NCBI RefSeq assembly: GCF_026914185.1 | Contig: NC_070563.1 | Span: 1,364,001 to 1,428,000, forward strand | From: Puccinia triticina | Taxonomy: Eukaryota > Basidiomycota > Pucciniomycetes > Pucciniales > Pucciniaceae | DNA: 64,000 nt | Direction of reading: 5' to 3' | Shown here: positions 44,430 to 54,788 of the stretch, one piece after another | Layout of the letters: every line of letters begins with the position of its first letter | Position numbering within the stretch: position 1 is the first letter of the stretch | Translations under genes and position numbers: made by a program | Notes under the pieces: model-generated | The model's input: the letters and a program-made list of their open reading frames with translations, nothing else | What the model was told of the DNA's origin: nothing | The model's database searches: none

Positions 44430-44911
44430 CTCACAGTTTTTTTCCCCCAAAACAGACACCTGTACTTGGACGCGGCCAGGGGCGGGTACCCGGGTACTTT
44501 GGCGGGTACCGGATCCTTTGGTACAACACACCGTCTTCCAGTATTTAATCAGCCGCTTCCTTCAAAAAAACTCCTTTCAGATCCGTTGGTTACACTTTCT
44601 CTTCAGAGGTTTTTAATTGGTCCCTTAGATGGTTCCTAAAATTTGACTAGTCGTCCAACAGAATAACTGAATATGCCGTTGAGTATTCTAGATTTGTTGA
44701 TAAACTTGATTCCTTTTGCCGTCCAATGTTGAAATCCTTTGACTATTGCTTCTGGTTTCAATTGAAATTGGTTACACATTGTTGCTCAAACAAGATTATC
44801 CTATCACGTTGGGGACTCCCTTGTAAGACTCAAAAGTTTTCCTGAGAACCGTTTTCTGAATGGAGAAGGGGATGATGGAGGTGCAGACTCTGCCCTCCTA
44901 TACTATCAGAT

Positions 44912-44943
<32 letters not shown>

Positions 44944-44985
44944 TCAATGAAGTGATAGGGTTGGTTGGTTCAAGATGAGCTTCTT
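44430..44985 (+). repeat. hAT-type subterminal fragment and hAT-linked segment
   Basis: 44440-44515 has the AAAACAGACACCTGTACTTGG and GGGTACCCGGGTAC motifs of the hAT-type elements. 44820-44985 (GTAAGACTCAAAAG... GAGAAGGGGATGATGGAGG... CAAGGTAAGCTTGGC) is the inverted counterpart of 48060-48185 and 57640-57760. Confidence 0.5.
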
Positions 44986-45017
44986 AATGACACTGAATAA
45001 ATTTTTGTTATTGTTAA

Positions 45018-45743
45018 TGTAAGGGTTGTTATGTATGTAGGTTGTTAAGTATATGTAAGATTGTAAATCTAAATGTTGGGGTGACTGTAATTGGTGAGTA
45101 ATGAAATGCGGTGAGAGATATGAGAATATGAGAGTGAGTTCAGTTGTTATTGAGTTGGTACGGGTTGTTATAATGTGTGAAGGGTTTGGATGGTATGTAA
45201 TGTTGTGGGGTATGTGATAGGTGGGTACTGAACTGAGGAAAAGACAGCTGAGGGGGGAGAGAGCTCCTTATATAGACAAATGTGAGGGAATCTAGCTACA
45301 AGGAAGCCATGTATGAGGGATTTTAGCTGCAGGGAAACTGAATGAGTGAATGTGGTTGGTTGGAAATGTACATGACATGTAGAAGGTACAAACATCTGAA
45401 TGAGTGACTATGATTGGTCAGAACATGAGGGATTTAGTGTGGTACTTCTATGATGTCACCTGCAGCTGTCAATTGTGAAAATCCACTAATTTGGAATTTA
45501 TGTACATACTATGCAGTGTAAATGAGTATGTGTAGCTGTCCAGCAGCTGGGTTGTGTATGTAAACATGAGGTTGGATATATATGTAGCCTGTGATGTATA
45601 TGTAATCTGCAAGTGTAGCATCTAGTCCTGTAGAGTCCTATCCTTGTGCCATAGTCTGTGATTCCTGATGAATAGTATGTAAGAAAAAGAGAAATAAAGA
45701 ATTTTTTTATTTTTGATGTAGTGGAACCTTTCCGTCTACCACA
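45018..45743 (+). mobile_element. LTR X, copy 1, with adjacent primer-like site
   Basis: Begins TGTAAGGGTTG and ends CCGTCTACCACA; its reverse complement matches LTR-like copies at 47.02 and 56.80 kb. It is followed at 45745 by TGGCTGGCACCACACA, a plausible tRNA primer site, suggesting a 5' LTR in plus orientation. The internal region is not recognisable downstream. Confidence 0.5.
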
Positions 45744-46044
45744 TTGGCTGGCACCACACACAAGTTTTGTTGATCGGCACTTTGCAAATCCGATTGAAGT
45801 TTTGGAAGGCATCGGAAGTCGCAGAAGGCCAGGATTGTATGTAGGCGGTTAAATTTGGGCACTCCTATGTAAATGGTTGGGCCGGGCTGCCTTGAACTCA
45901 GAATTGGAACGGCGCACGCGGATCATAGCGTAGGCTTGTAGCGCAGGACCCGCGGCGCTCACAGCTTTGGACCTTGCGTGGCTTTTCAGACACAATTGGG
46001 TCCCTGATCTCTACTTGACAATTGGAGCTTGCCCAATGCGCGCT

Positions 46045-46898
46045 ATGGACTCCTGTCGGGTCTGAGCCGTGGCAGTCGGTTGAGGGGATGGTGCTTGAGT
46101 GCTGCCCTCGTCGGTGGTCCTGCGAAAAGTATCGGGGAAAAATCGAACAAGGTGATAGCGGTTGGGGGGGGATTTGTTGAGAGGGAACGAGGGGGTTGGA
46201 ATACCCTCGGCGGTTTGGTAGGATGGAAAAAGCTCAGAACAGAAGGGACTCGGAAGAAAGCCGGTGCGGTCGTCGGAATCTCGGGTAGTGATCAAAAAGG
46301 AATAAACTCAGGAAGCTTGGGTACTCAAACTCAGAGGTAGATGCGGGGCTGGATCGACACGATCCGGATCAATAAGCTCAGAAAACGTGATGATATCTTG
46401 TTCCTTATGGGGGAGGCCAGAATACCATGCCGATCCTTCCTCCAAGTTCGGCTGAACTTGGATTCAGGCCGCGACATGCCGCGCGACGAGCCCTCGTGCC
46501 CGCCGCGCCCATACAACTAAGATGAGCAGAGAAAGAGGAAAAGAACAACCAAAGAGAAAACAACCTCCACACCAAAGCCAAAAAGACAAACAAACAAAGC
46601 AAAATCTGAAAAGAAACAAAGAACCAACCCTCCTCCAACTCATCCTCTCCAACGCGCGCAAAGAAGAAACAATAAAAAAAAAAGAACCAAGAAAAGAAAA
46701 CAATCAATGGAAGAATCAAAACAAATCAAACCAACCAAAGAGAAGGAAAAAAGGGAGAAAGGGCAAAGGGAAAGAAAGGAAAGAGAGGGAAGGGGGGGGA
46801 AGAAATGATAACAGAAGAATTGAGGGTCTTGAGGGTCTTGATGATCTTGAGGCCTTTATCCGGGTGTCTTGATCCTGTGTACGCGCCAGAACACCACA
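46045..46898 (+). mobile_element. Diverged solo LTR related to Gypsy II
   Basis: Begins ATGGACTCCTGTCGGGTCTG and ends CGCCAGAACACCACA, parallel to the Gypsy II LTR ends. The shared order includes GGCGGT, TGGATCG..CG, CCTCCAAGT.CGGC, an A-rich stretch and TCTTGAGG repeats. GCGCGCT occurs immediately before and after, a likely target duplication. Confidence 0.65.
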
Positions 46899-47018
46899 GC
46901 GCGCTCTAGAACACTAGCAAAACCACTGCGGACGCGATGGACACACAAAGTCCACTGCTGCGCAACTGCGGACTGCGCGCAGTACTTCGCCTCCCAGACA
47001 TCAAGACAATTTAACTGT

Positions 47019-48041
47019 TGTGGTAGACGGAAAAGTGAAAAATCAAAAGTTTTTTTCTTGTCTACATATTTACTCATACTATGCCTCAAGATACCACCAA
47101 ACAGACATCAGGAATGGATTCTACGGCCAATTTTAACCCTAGTCACCACTGGAAGAGTCACTGGAACCCCGCTGGATTGGAAGTTACACCCTCTTGGACC
47201 CTCATGGACACGGCCAGCCCCAGTCATCAACCTGTCAAACCCCTAAATTCACCTTTCCCAGGTATACACATACTCAGCCCCAGCCAAACACATACTCTTT
47301 TCTATCCCTCTTATCTCCACTGCTTATGCAGGGGACCAACCCCATTTCTTCTGTATTTGACATGTCCCCGCCTCATTTATGCACCCCTTGCAGCTGCATA
47401 CAGTCTTCTGACCCCATTTCTGCACTCCTTGCATTAGTCTGACACCACTCATGCACCCCTTGCATGAGGTACCCCTGTATTTGACATTTCCCCGCTTTGT
47501 TTATGCGCTCCTTGCATTAGTATGAAATCATGTTTCATTTCTCACCCCACTTTTTGCATGTATTTAGTATCTTCTGACACCACTAGTTGTACGCAGCCCA
47601 CCAGCTAAAATCCCTGATACAGGGTCCACCTTGTAGCTAAAATCCCTCACATTTTTCTATATAAGGAGCTCTCTCCCCCAGCTGTTTTTCCCTCAGTTCA
47701 GTACCCACCAGTTATGCAGATATCACCCATTAGCCTTTATCATCACCCTTACACTTTATAACATTATCATATCATCCCTCTCATCTGCAATAACCACTGA
47801 TCTCACTCTCATATATCACGCGCCTGTCACAAGTTACCTGGTTCCTGGTTCAACTCCCGACTGAGCCATATACCCTTCTCAGTCCAGACACTCTTCTCCA
47901 CTTTTTATATCACCCTCTTGAGGACCTGTGTTCAACCCCCACTGGAAACATCAAGTCAACTTTCACCCTTTCCATCATCATACACCCTCTCAACTCTCAC
48001 ATACCCGTCATCAAACAACTTCATCTGGAACTAGACCAGAC
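47019..48041 (-). mobile_element. LTR X, copy 2 (inverted)
   Basis: Starts TGTGGTAGACGGAAAAG. Shares with 56797-57633 a long run of matching sequence (CAAGATACCACCAAA, GGATTCTACGGCC, CCTCATGGACACGGCCAGCC, CCAGGTATAC) and, reversed, with 45018-45743. Its inner edge near 48041 joins the hAT-linked segment. The exact inner end is uncertain. Confidence 0.5.
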
Positions 48042-48049
48042 CTAACAAT

Positions 48050-48960
48050 TGATTAAAACTTGTCAAGCTTAGCTTGGTGGGTCTTGTTATCTGATAGTAT
48101 AGAAGGGCAGAGTTTGCACCTCCATCATCCCCTTCTCCATTCAGCAAAAGGTTCTCAGGAACACTTTTGAGTCTTACAACGGCGGTGTATAGTTGATGTA
48201 TTGACTTGGATACCAATTGCCGGTTAGGTAGGTTCTTGAGGACTGTTGGGTGTAAGAGGCTCTTTAAGCTCGGATCTTCAAATACATAAAATGGACGTGC
48301 CGACTTGGCAAACCAAAACGCACACATTTGTGTGACCTATTGAGGGGTGGGACGTTATCATCTCTGGTGGTCGGGGAACATATTGGATAAAATCTTACCT
48401 CACACGAGTCAATCTCGCCAGTTCCTGTGATGCCAAGGGATGCAAGACTGTGACTTCCATCACCCTGGCTCTGGCGCTTGATGCAAGCGTCTGCATGTTT
48501 GAGGAGGTTGCTGCACAACGAGTCGGTTGTTGGCCGATTGATTTTTGTTCCACAGCTGTTATATCAAACCAAACAAATTTTAGCTAATCAGGATTCAGGC
48601 ACAGTGAAGCTGTCATAATAAACTAAAACTCACGTCTTACACAGATATGCAATCATTTGGCGACCATTCTTATTGAGCTGTAGTGATAGCTCAGGTGTGT
48701 CGTAAGATGTGTAACTAGAACTCACAGCTGTCTTGGCAATCCTTTGGGCTCAAACTGTGATGTTTGGAATGTCAGCAGGGTGGAATAGGACAGCTAAGAA
48801 AATTGGGAGGAGGGCTTACTTAGTTTTTCTTGATCGGTCAGCCTTGTGACCTGGCTTCCATTTTCTTCATTTTGTTGTTGATCATCTGGAGTGGCTGAAG
48901 GGGCAGAACTGGGGAGAGGGGAGGCTGTTTGGACCTTCTTGAGCAGACTGCAACACATTG
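48050..48960 (-). pseudogene. hAT transposase 5' exons (remnant)
   Basis: Three minus-strand coding pieces with plausible GT...AG junctions: about 48960-48819, 48555-48402 and 48340-48050. The second reads CGTKINRPTTDSLCSNLLKH and then ADAC, resembling the BED-like zinc finger at the start of hAT transposases. The third reads MCAFWFAKSARPFYVFEDPS and then LLHPTVLKNLPNR, a motif order I associate with hAT transposases of fungi. The catalytic and dimerisation regions are missing: the gene is cut off at about 48.04 kb by LTR X. Its other side runs toward a hAT terminal repeat split by Gypsy II. Confidence 0.6.
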
Positions 48961-49075
48961 AGGGCAAGAGCCGGGTTGGATGTCGGTGAATGTGGATATC
49001 CAGCTCTCGGACTTGGCTGGAGGATATGTAATACCCCAAACCCCCCCCCCCCCCCCCCCCGTGACCCTTGCTCCC

Positions 49076-49176
49076 CTCTCCCACCAAGGCAGGTACCCGC
49101 GGATATACCCGGGTGTCACCAAAAAATCACTGGAAAAACCGGCACCCGGACCTGTACTTGGCACCCGCGGCGCGGT
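49076..49176 (-). mobile_element. hAT subterminal region, interrupted by Gypsy II
   Basis: GGTACCCGCGGATATACCCG, AAAACCGGCACCCGGACC and GGCACCCGCGG motifs of the hAT-type family stop at GCGGT (49172-49176), the Gypsy II target site. They resume at 56039 and finish at 56083. A run of about 18 C's lies just before (49040-49060). Confidence 0.65.
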
Positions 49177-49983
49177 ATGGAGCTCCGTCCGGTGCTAGGC
49201 CGGCGGCAGCGCTGGGAGGGGATAGATGCTGGGGAGCTGCCCTCTAGAGTGGTCCGGAGAGGAGTCGGAAAAAAAAGGGATCAAAATGGATAGCGTTTGG
49301 GTTTGAGAGAGTGGTTTTGATACAACGAGAGTATGATTCTCGTCGGCGGTGTTGTTTGGTGAACTCAGAAAGATATTGGGAATCAAGATCAGAGGCTTGG
49401 TGCGCAGAATCAGGGTTGGATCGGCAAGAATCAATAATCAGATCAATAAGATTTGATAGCCTCCGACTTGGATCAGTACAGAATGCTATGGCCTCCTATC
49501 CTCCAAGTCCGCGCTGGACTTGGAATCCTGGAGGCCTGTCACAAACATGTCATCATCTCCCTACATACAAACATGACACAGAAGAATCAAATGAAACCAG
49601 GAAGAGAAATAAATCAACCACCACCAAACAAAGAAAGAACAATGAGCCGGACAATGATGAGAGCCAGATGAGAAGACAAAATATCTGAAACCAAATGAGG
49701 CTGAAGGAGATAAATCAAGCAGGTGAAAAAGAAACAAGATCAAATAAACCCACAGTTATACTGTGTTAGGACCAAGAAAAAAGAAAAACGGGAAAGTGAG
49801 AATGAATAGGGGAAGGGAAAGAAAATAGAGAAGTGGAGAAGATGAGATTGATGGATTGAAGAGAAGGGAAGGGGGAAAGGAAGAGGGAATCCTGAAGTTG
49901 AGGGTGTGTGAGGTCTTGAGCTTGAGAGTCTTGCTACGGCCGCCAATCTTGATCCTGAAACGTGTACCGGGGCGGCCACCACA
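49177..49983 (-). repeat. Gypsy II 3' LTR
   Basis: 807 bp. On the minus strand it runs TGTGGTGGCC...GAGCTCCAT. Contains a dyad CTCCAAGTCCGCGCTGGACTTGGA.. near 49500-49525 and an A-rich stretch. Confidence 0.85.
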
Positions 49984-50054
49984 TCTACCACCCACTTGCA
50001 GTCTGTCCCTAGACTGCCCTTCATCCGTCTTGATCTTGAGGTGCCGCGAAAGCC

Positions 50055-50163
50055 CTGAGGAGAGAAACAGGGTCCCGAAGATGGCTCACGAGTGTGGCAT
50101 GAAGTAGGGCTTACGACAAACGGTAGAGGCTACCCGGTAGGTGCATACATTGGGAGGACTTAC
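50055..50163 (-). other. Intron-like segment 1 (109 nt)
   Basis: Minus strand: GTAAGTCCTCCC at the 5' edge, GCCACACTCGTGAGCC in the middle, and a TTTCTCTCCTCAG 3' edge. Removing it joins the integrase frame to a short extension ending in TGA before the LTR. Shares its 5' edge, the TGCACCT motif and the central motif with four other segments. Confidence 0.6.
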
Positions 50164-50960
50164 TTTTGGTCAGAAGTGCCTCCGCGCGGATAGTACCGCT
50201 TGACCTGATCCGCCGCAAACCGGCGCTTGAGCTCAGTCCCGTCTAGTTCCGCTAGCACGTACGAACCGCCTTGGACTTGCTTGATGACTCGGTATGGGCC
50301 ATTCCACTTGTGAGCGAAAAGTTGGCCCCATTGAACCTCCAAAGATTGGTTGTACGCAAGAACGAGGTCGCCAGGTGAAAGCGGGTCTCTGAGTCGGTTA
50401 GCCTGCTTGACTTCCCAGTAGCGGATTGACTCCGCCCGAGATCTCATCATCCGTTCATGAGCCACCCGTCGAGTATCTTCGCTCCGCTCGAGCTGCCTAG
50501 ACCGGGCTACCAATAGATCAGAGGTATCTCGAACCTCCTCCCAATCAATCCCTAGATAGGATTCAATGTCAAGATCAATAGGGAGCGCCGCGCGTTGTCC
50601 GAAGATCAGCTCGTAAGGGGAATAGCCGGTAGTCCGCTTGGTAGAGATTCGGTCCGAGAAAAGCACCAGTGGCAGGTATTTACGGCAATTTTTACCGCTC
50701 TCGCCCGCTAGCTTCACCAGTGCCGACTTGAGAGGCCCATGACCGCGCTCCACCATTCCTTGCCCTTCCGGATAATAGGGTGTAGAGACCCGGTGCTGAC
50801 CTGGCAGTGATCGCAGCATCTCTGCTAAGGCACCTCCAAATTCTGAACCGCCATCCGTGGAGTAAGAACCCGCAAGGCCGTAGCGCATCGTCCAGTTCTC
50901 TTGCAGGAATGTCGCCACCGCCTCCGACGTCAGGTTATTGAGGATCTTGGCTTTTGCCAT
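50160..50960 (-). CDS. Gypsy II integrase C-terminal part
   Basis: 266 codons, reading in a different frame from the upstream ORF. It has the integrase core signature from the second acidic residue onward (SYSTDGGSEFGG, then YYPEGQGMVERGHG with the glutamate), followed by helical sequence and a C-terminal WNGPYRVIKQVQGGSYVL segment typical of Gypsy integrase tails. The first catalytic Asp and the zinc domain are absent. The preceding nucleotides join directly to the RT N-terminal extension, so this is a deletion derivative. Confidence 0.8.
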   Translation of the reverse strand: MAKAKILNNLTSEAVATFLQENWTMRYGLAGSYSTDGGSEFGGALAEMLRSLPGQHRVSTPYYPEGQGMVERGHGPLKSALVKLAGESGKNCRKYLPLVLFSDRISTKRTTGYSPYELIFGQRAALPIDLDIESYLGIDWEEVRDTSDLLVARSRQLERSEDTRRVAHERMMRSRAESIRYWEVKQANRLRDPLSPGDLVLAYNQSLEVQWGQLFAHKWNGPYRVIKQVQGGSYVLAELDGTELKRRFAADQVKRYYPRGGTSDQK

Positions 50961-52681
50961 GGCTCGTGCTCCACGACCGGAATGATGTAGGGCAGCCCGT
51001 AAGATTCCTTGAGCAACCCGCGCTCCGATTCCTGGAAAGCAATTGAACGGTTGCGGAGGGACAGAACATTCTTGATGAGGTCGAGCTCGCTAGGGTACAA
51101 CCAGCCCGCCGGCCCGAAATTTACCACCGCTAGCCTCTCTTCGGTGACGCGCCCTTGAGGAACAAAGGGGCCCGCGAGCGACCGCGGCAGACCGCAGTAG
51201 GGGTCCCGGGACAGAGGTGGCCGCTGGAGCGGGGGATTGAGATCCTGAGGCATTGGCTGATTGACCGGCTTAACCTTGCGGGCCACCGGTTTGTATTTGG
51301 CCGCAAAAGAGAGCGCTCCGCCTTCCCGCCAGGAGTCCACTAGGGCAAGCTGAGCCGTATGACTGAGGCCGCAGTCCAAAAGACGAAGGGTCCGATGCTC
51401 CGCACCGTCTTCGAACGCCGCCTTTTCTGAGAAGGAAGAACAGAAGGCACGTTCGGGGCTCACGAGTGTGGCGCGTGGTAGGGTTTTCGGACTTTTTGAA
51501 GCATCACGCCTCGGAGGTGCACATTGGGAGGAACTTACTTCTACCCCAAATTGCCTCCACGGCGGACTATACTCCACCTCGCCCTCCTCGCACACCAATT
51601 TCCAAGAGAATAGTTTATGCTCGTTGCGGAGCAACCCGTCCAGACTCGCCGTGTTGCCTAAGGATGCCAAGAGACCAGAACCTTTGGGGCGGCTCACAGC
51701 AGTGGCATGTAATGCTAACGACGAGGATGGAGCATCAAGCTCGGAGGTGCATAACTGGAGAGAACTTACTTCTACTTCTCCACACCTCCGCATCGTCCCA
51801 AGATTTCCCACACGTCCCTCTGCCCCCTGCGGGCAGGAAGCTAGTTTATTCTCGTTTCGGAGGCGGATATAATCGGATGTAGATAGTTTAACCTCGTCCC
51901 GGAGGCTTGGTAGTTGTTTGCCCTCATTCCGGAGGTACGTTAGTTTAACCTCGTCCCGGAGGGTGTCCTGAGACAAAACTAGATTATTCTCATCGCAGAG
52001 ACGGAGATCGGGGCATAGATTATTCTCATCGCAGAGACGGAGATCGGGGCATAGATTATTCTCATCGCAGAGACGGAGATCGGGGCATAGATTATTCTCA
52101 TCGCAGAGACGGAGATTGGGGCATAGATTATTCTCATCGCAGAGACGGAGATCGGATGGCTGCGCCTCCGAAAGCCTGGGCACAGAACCAAGAGATTGCG
52201 GACGGCTCACGAGTGTGGCGCAAGGTAGAGTTTTTGATGATGCGGTAGTATCTACCCGGAGGTGCATACTATGGAGGGGACTTACTTTTGGTTTTAGTGC
52301 CCCCGCGGAAAGCCCATGCTGCATGTCCTCCCTCGCGCTAGACTGGGGAGCCGAAGGGGTTGATCTTGAGAGATGAGAAGAGAAGAACTGAGAAAACTGA
52401 GGAATCGGAGACTTGAAAGAAATTGGGGCGATGTTTTTGAGGTTTTTCTGATTTTCTTGATGTTTTTGACTTTGATGTTTTTCGAGAGACTGAACTGAGA
52501 GGAAAGAGACGGAAGACGGAGGCGCAGAAAATTTGAGAAGAGAAGAGGAGCGGGCCCAGGGGTGAGAAGTCGATCCCTTGGACAGAGCTTGGGGCCCTTG
52601 ATTAACTCTGCCAATTGCTGGACCGACGGTCTTCATAAAAAAGCCGAGTCCTCCGAGGAGCCCTCGAGGATGCGACCGCAA
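50930..52681 (-). CDS. Gypsy II repeat-rich middle region and RT N-terminal extension
   Basis: 583-codon frame. The last 90 residues (NFGPAGWLYPSELDLI, AFQESERGLL, IIPVVEHEPWQKP) match the segment that precedes the RT fingers in this Gypsy group, then the sequence breaks off. The rest consists of variations on LR(L)(C)(D/N)E.(N/K)L, including five copies of a 12-residue repeat, interspersed with three of the intron-like segments. The true protein may use splicing, in which case this frame is only partly translated. Confidence 0.5.
   Translation of the reverse strand: MRSHPRGLLGGLGFFMKTVGPAIGRVNQGPQALSKGSTSHPWARSSSLLKFSAPPSSVSFLSVQSLEKHQSQKHQENQKNLKNIAPISFKSPIPQFSQFFSSHLSRSTPSAPQSSAREDMQHGLSAGALKPKVSPLHSMHLRVDTTASSKTLPCATLVSRPQSLGSVPRLSEAQPSDLRLCDENNLCPNLRLCDENNLCPDLRLCDENNLCPDLRLCDENNLCPDLRLCDENNLVLSQDTLRDEVKLTYLRNEGKQLPSLRDEVKLSTSDYIRLRNENKLASCPQGAEGRVGNLGTMRRCGEVEVSSLQLCTSELDAPSSSLALHATAVSRPKGSGLLASLGNTASLDGLLRNEHKLFSWKLVCEEGEVEYSPPWRQFGVEVSSSQCAPPRRDASKSPKTLPRATLVSPERAFCSSFSEKAAFEDGAEHRTLRLLDCGLSHTAQLALVDSWREGGALSFAAKYKPVARKVKPVNQPMPQDLNPPLQRPPLSRDPYCGLPRSLAGPFVPQGRVTEERLAVVNFGPAGWLYPSELDLIKNVLSLRNRSIAFQESERGLLKESYGLPYIIPVVEHEPWQKPRSSIT
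51427..51538 (-). other. Intron-like segment 2 (112 nt)
   Basis: Minus strand GTAAGTTCCTCCCAATGTGC ... GCCACACTCGTGAGCC ... TTCTTCCTTCTCAG. Same layout as segments 1 and 3-5. Confidence 0.55.
51658..51769 (-). other. Intron-like segment 3 (112 nt)
   Basis: Minus strand GTAAGTTCTCTCCAGTTATG ... TGCCACTGCTGTGAGCC ... GGCATCCTTAG. More diverged in the centre but same layout and length. Confidence 0.5.
51980..52155 (-). repeat. 36-bp tandem repeat, five copies
   Basis: TAGATTATTCTCATCGCAGA then GACGGAGATCGGGGCA repeats at 36-bp spacing (51980, 52016, 52052, 52088, 52124) with one substitution in one copy. Encodes the 12-residue unit LRLCDENNLCPD on the minus strand. Confidence 0.85.
52176..52286 (-). 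other. Intron-like segment 4 (111 nt)
   Basis: Minus strand GTAAGTCCCCTCCATAGTAT ... GCCACACTCGTGAGCC ... TTCTGTGCCCAG. Length is a multiple of three. Confidence 0.55.
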
Positions 52682-54777
52682 TGGGCCAGCACCCCCTTCC
52701 GGCCGTAGGCTGGAAATTCACGCTCCCACCGTCCTTTGTCGACTGGGCACAGTGTCACCTCGATGTTACGCCCACTGGGGTCCGGAAGGATGATCCTCTC
52801 CCCAGCCGTTGGGGAGAACATCAAGGTAGCTTTGAAGTCCATCAAAAAGGGCCTTCCAAGAATGAAAGGCCCGTCCGCTTGAGTGATCCAGAAGTGGCAG
52901 GATCCAACGATAGATCGACCGATCCGGATAGGAACATCCTCCGCGACTCCAATCAGCTCGCAGGCTTGATTGTTGATCCCATAAACGGCGGAACTGAAGT
53001 TTACCCGAGGTGTGAGATTCAGCTTGACCGCGAGTGTGTCTGAGATGAGGTTGAGCTGAGATCCTGAGTCTACCAGAGGAGAAGAAATCGCTTCTCCTTC
53101 ACCTACACTACAGTTAAGGTACCCAAGTGGGCAGGAGTAGAGATTGGGGTCGAATTCACCGTCTGGGTCAATTCCCTCCGCTAGAGTACCGGAGTTAACC
53201 TTCAGCTCCTCAGATCCCACCTCCACGCGTCGACGGGACACCCACTTCTTCACGCCTTCGGCAACGGCCGGCGAGGCGGCGCACAATTGGGACACAGTCA
53301 CGCGTGGCACTTCAAGATCACCGATCGTCCGCAGCAGCTCAGTAACTACCTCGGGCTGCTCTCTGAGAACATCCCGCTCGAACCGCACCTTAGGCTGGGA
53401 TCCTGAAGCTTTGGGCGGGGTAGCGGGTCGGCTAGGAGCGCCCTTGGCGGCGGGAGCATCGGGGTCGGGTCCATTCATGATCCGATCAAACAGCTCAGGC
53501 TCATCCGCCGGGCCACTCTTGCTGGGCTCCACCTCCTCTCGAGATGGCTTTCGGATCGGTCGTCTCGCCTGCGAGGCCGGGGCTAATGGCGCCTTAAAGG
53601 GTCTAGGCTCCTCATGGCGTTTCCTGCCCGCCGGATCAGCTTCATAAGTACCAGCGAACGACTGAGATGAGACCGCTGGTGGGTACCACATCGGTTCTAG
53701 AGATCCACAGCCCGCCTTGTACTCCGAGGAAGCCGCGTTGACTGATTGACGAGTGGGCGTCGACGGTCGAGATGGATTGGAGGCAGAAAACGTGGCCACC
53801 ACGTGCCTGATCGGTCGACTGCGATCGAACGGAATGAGGGCGCCGTTAGGGAGGAAAAAGTTGGTCCCCCTCTGCTCGACCAGGCCCTGCTCCTTGTCAG
53901 CCTGAAGTTCGCGACAGTGGAGGGTGCCGTGCCTCTCCCGATGACAGTAGAAGCAAATCATAGCTGGTCGGTCCGTCGCGGTTGAGGCCGGCTCCTTCTT
54001 CAGATACTGTTCCAATGACTGGAACATCTTCGTCAGCTCATCGATCGAGGTTGACGGCACGGGAGTCGAGGCGGTCTGAGCAGGCCTGCGCTCCTCCCCC
54101 ATCCGCTTCATGATGTCGTTTGAGGCCTGAAACGGGGAAGCTACCGGGGCGGTAGACCGGGAATCTTCAAAAGTAAGAGCCACCTGCCCCTCCATCACCT
54201 CGTCAACCGCCGCCTTAAGGATTTTAAACTCGGGAAGACGTCGACGGTTGTCGAGGGTGACTACCAACGACTTGTCCTTGATTAGTTGATCGCGGATGCG
54301 CTCCTGGAGCCCGGGGGAAAAAGCTTGGTAGAAGTCCTTCCTGATTTCCTCAACCGAGTCGATGTGCTTCTTCGAGACTAGATAAGACTGCAGGGGACCC
54401 CATGTCTTCTGGAACTCCTGATAGTCCGCGACCGACGCCACGCCGCCCTTTCCTTGCCACGTCGAAACAAGCGCTACCAAATCTCGCTCCGTGTAGAGCG
54501 CCTTATCGAGCCTTCCCCAATAAGAAAGCATGGAGGCCTTCAGCTTCGCCCAGTCCGGCGGCTTGTAGCCATCGAGAGTGACAATGATTTTGAAAATCTC
54601 CGGCGTGACAAAACAGCCGGCCTGACGAGCGCGATCGTGGTCAGAAGCCTCATCGATATCAGCCGCCAGCTCATAGAATTCGATGAACTCTTCCACGTCC
54701 TTTCCGTCGAAGATCCAAGTCCTGTTCTGGGGCTTGATCTTCTTCATCTTGCTGCCAGCTGTTGAGGATTCGGCCAT
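52633..54777 (-). CDS. Gypsy II gag-protease
   Basis: ATG at 54777, 714 codons. Residues 10-200 form a gag-like helical domain (WIFDGKDVEEFIEFYELAAD; SWQGKG-type turn; DFYQAFSPGLQERI). A zinc knuckle C275-X2-C278-X4-H283-X4-C288 follows, then a P/S-rich linker. An aspartic protease with DSGSQ at about residue 567 and ILGRPFL some 80 residues later completes the frame. This is the arrangement of a basidiomycete Gypsy group with gag and protease fused. No stop interrupts it, so this part may still make protein. Confidence 0.85.
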   Translation of the reverse strand: MAESSTAGSKMKKIKPQNRTWIFDGKDVEEFIEFYELAADIDEASDHDRARQAGCFVTPEIFKIIVTLDGYKPPDWAKLKASMLSYWGRLDKALYTERDLVALVSTWQGKGGVASVADYQEFQKTWGPLQSYLVSKKHIDSVEEIRKDFYQAFSPGLQERIRDQLIKDKSLVVTLDNRRRLPEFKILKAAVDEVMEGQVALTFEDSRSTAPVASPFQASNDIMKRMGEERRPAQTASTPVPSTSIDELTKMFQSLEQYLKKEPASTATDRPAMICFYCHRERHGTLHCRELQADKEQGLVEQRGTNFFLPNGALIPFDRSRPIRHVVATFSASNPSRPSTPTRQSVNAASSEYKAGCGSLEPMWYPPAVSSQSFAGTYEADPAGRKRHEEPRPFKAPLAPASQARRPIRKPSREEVEPSKSGPADEPELFDRIMNGPDPDAPAAKGAPSRPATPPKASGSQPKVRFERDVLREQPEVVTELLRTIGDLEVPRVTVSQLCAASPAVAEGVKKWVSRRRVEVGSEELKVNSGTLAEGIDPDGEFDPNLYSCPLGYLNCSVGEGEAISSPLVDSGSQLNLISDTLAVKLNLTPRVNFSSAVYGINNQACELIGVAEDVPIRIGRSIVGSCHFWITQADGPFILGRPFLMDFKATLMFSPTAGERIILPDPSGRNIEVTLCPVDKGRWEREFPAYGRKGVLAHCGRILEGSSEDSAFL

Positions 54778-54788
54778 AGCAAGGAAAC

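Noticed and set aside
46522..46872. 116-codon K/E/Q-rich ORF
   Set aside because: Falls inside the A-rich part of a solo LTR and mirrors a similar tract in related LTRs.
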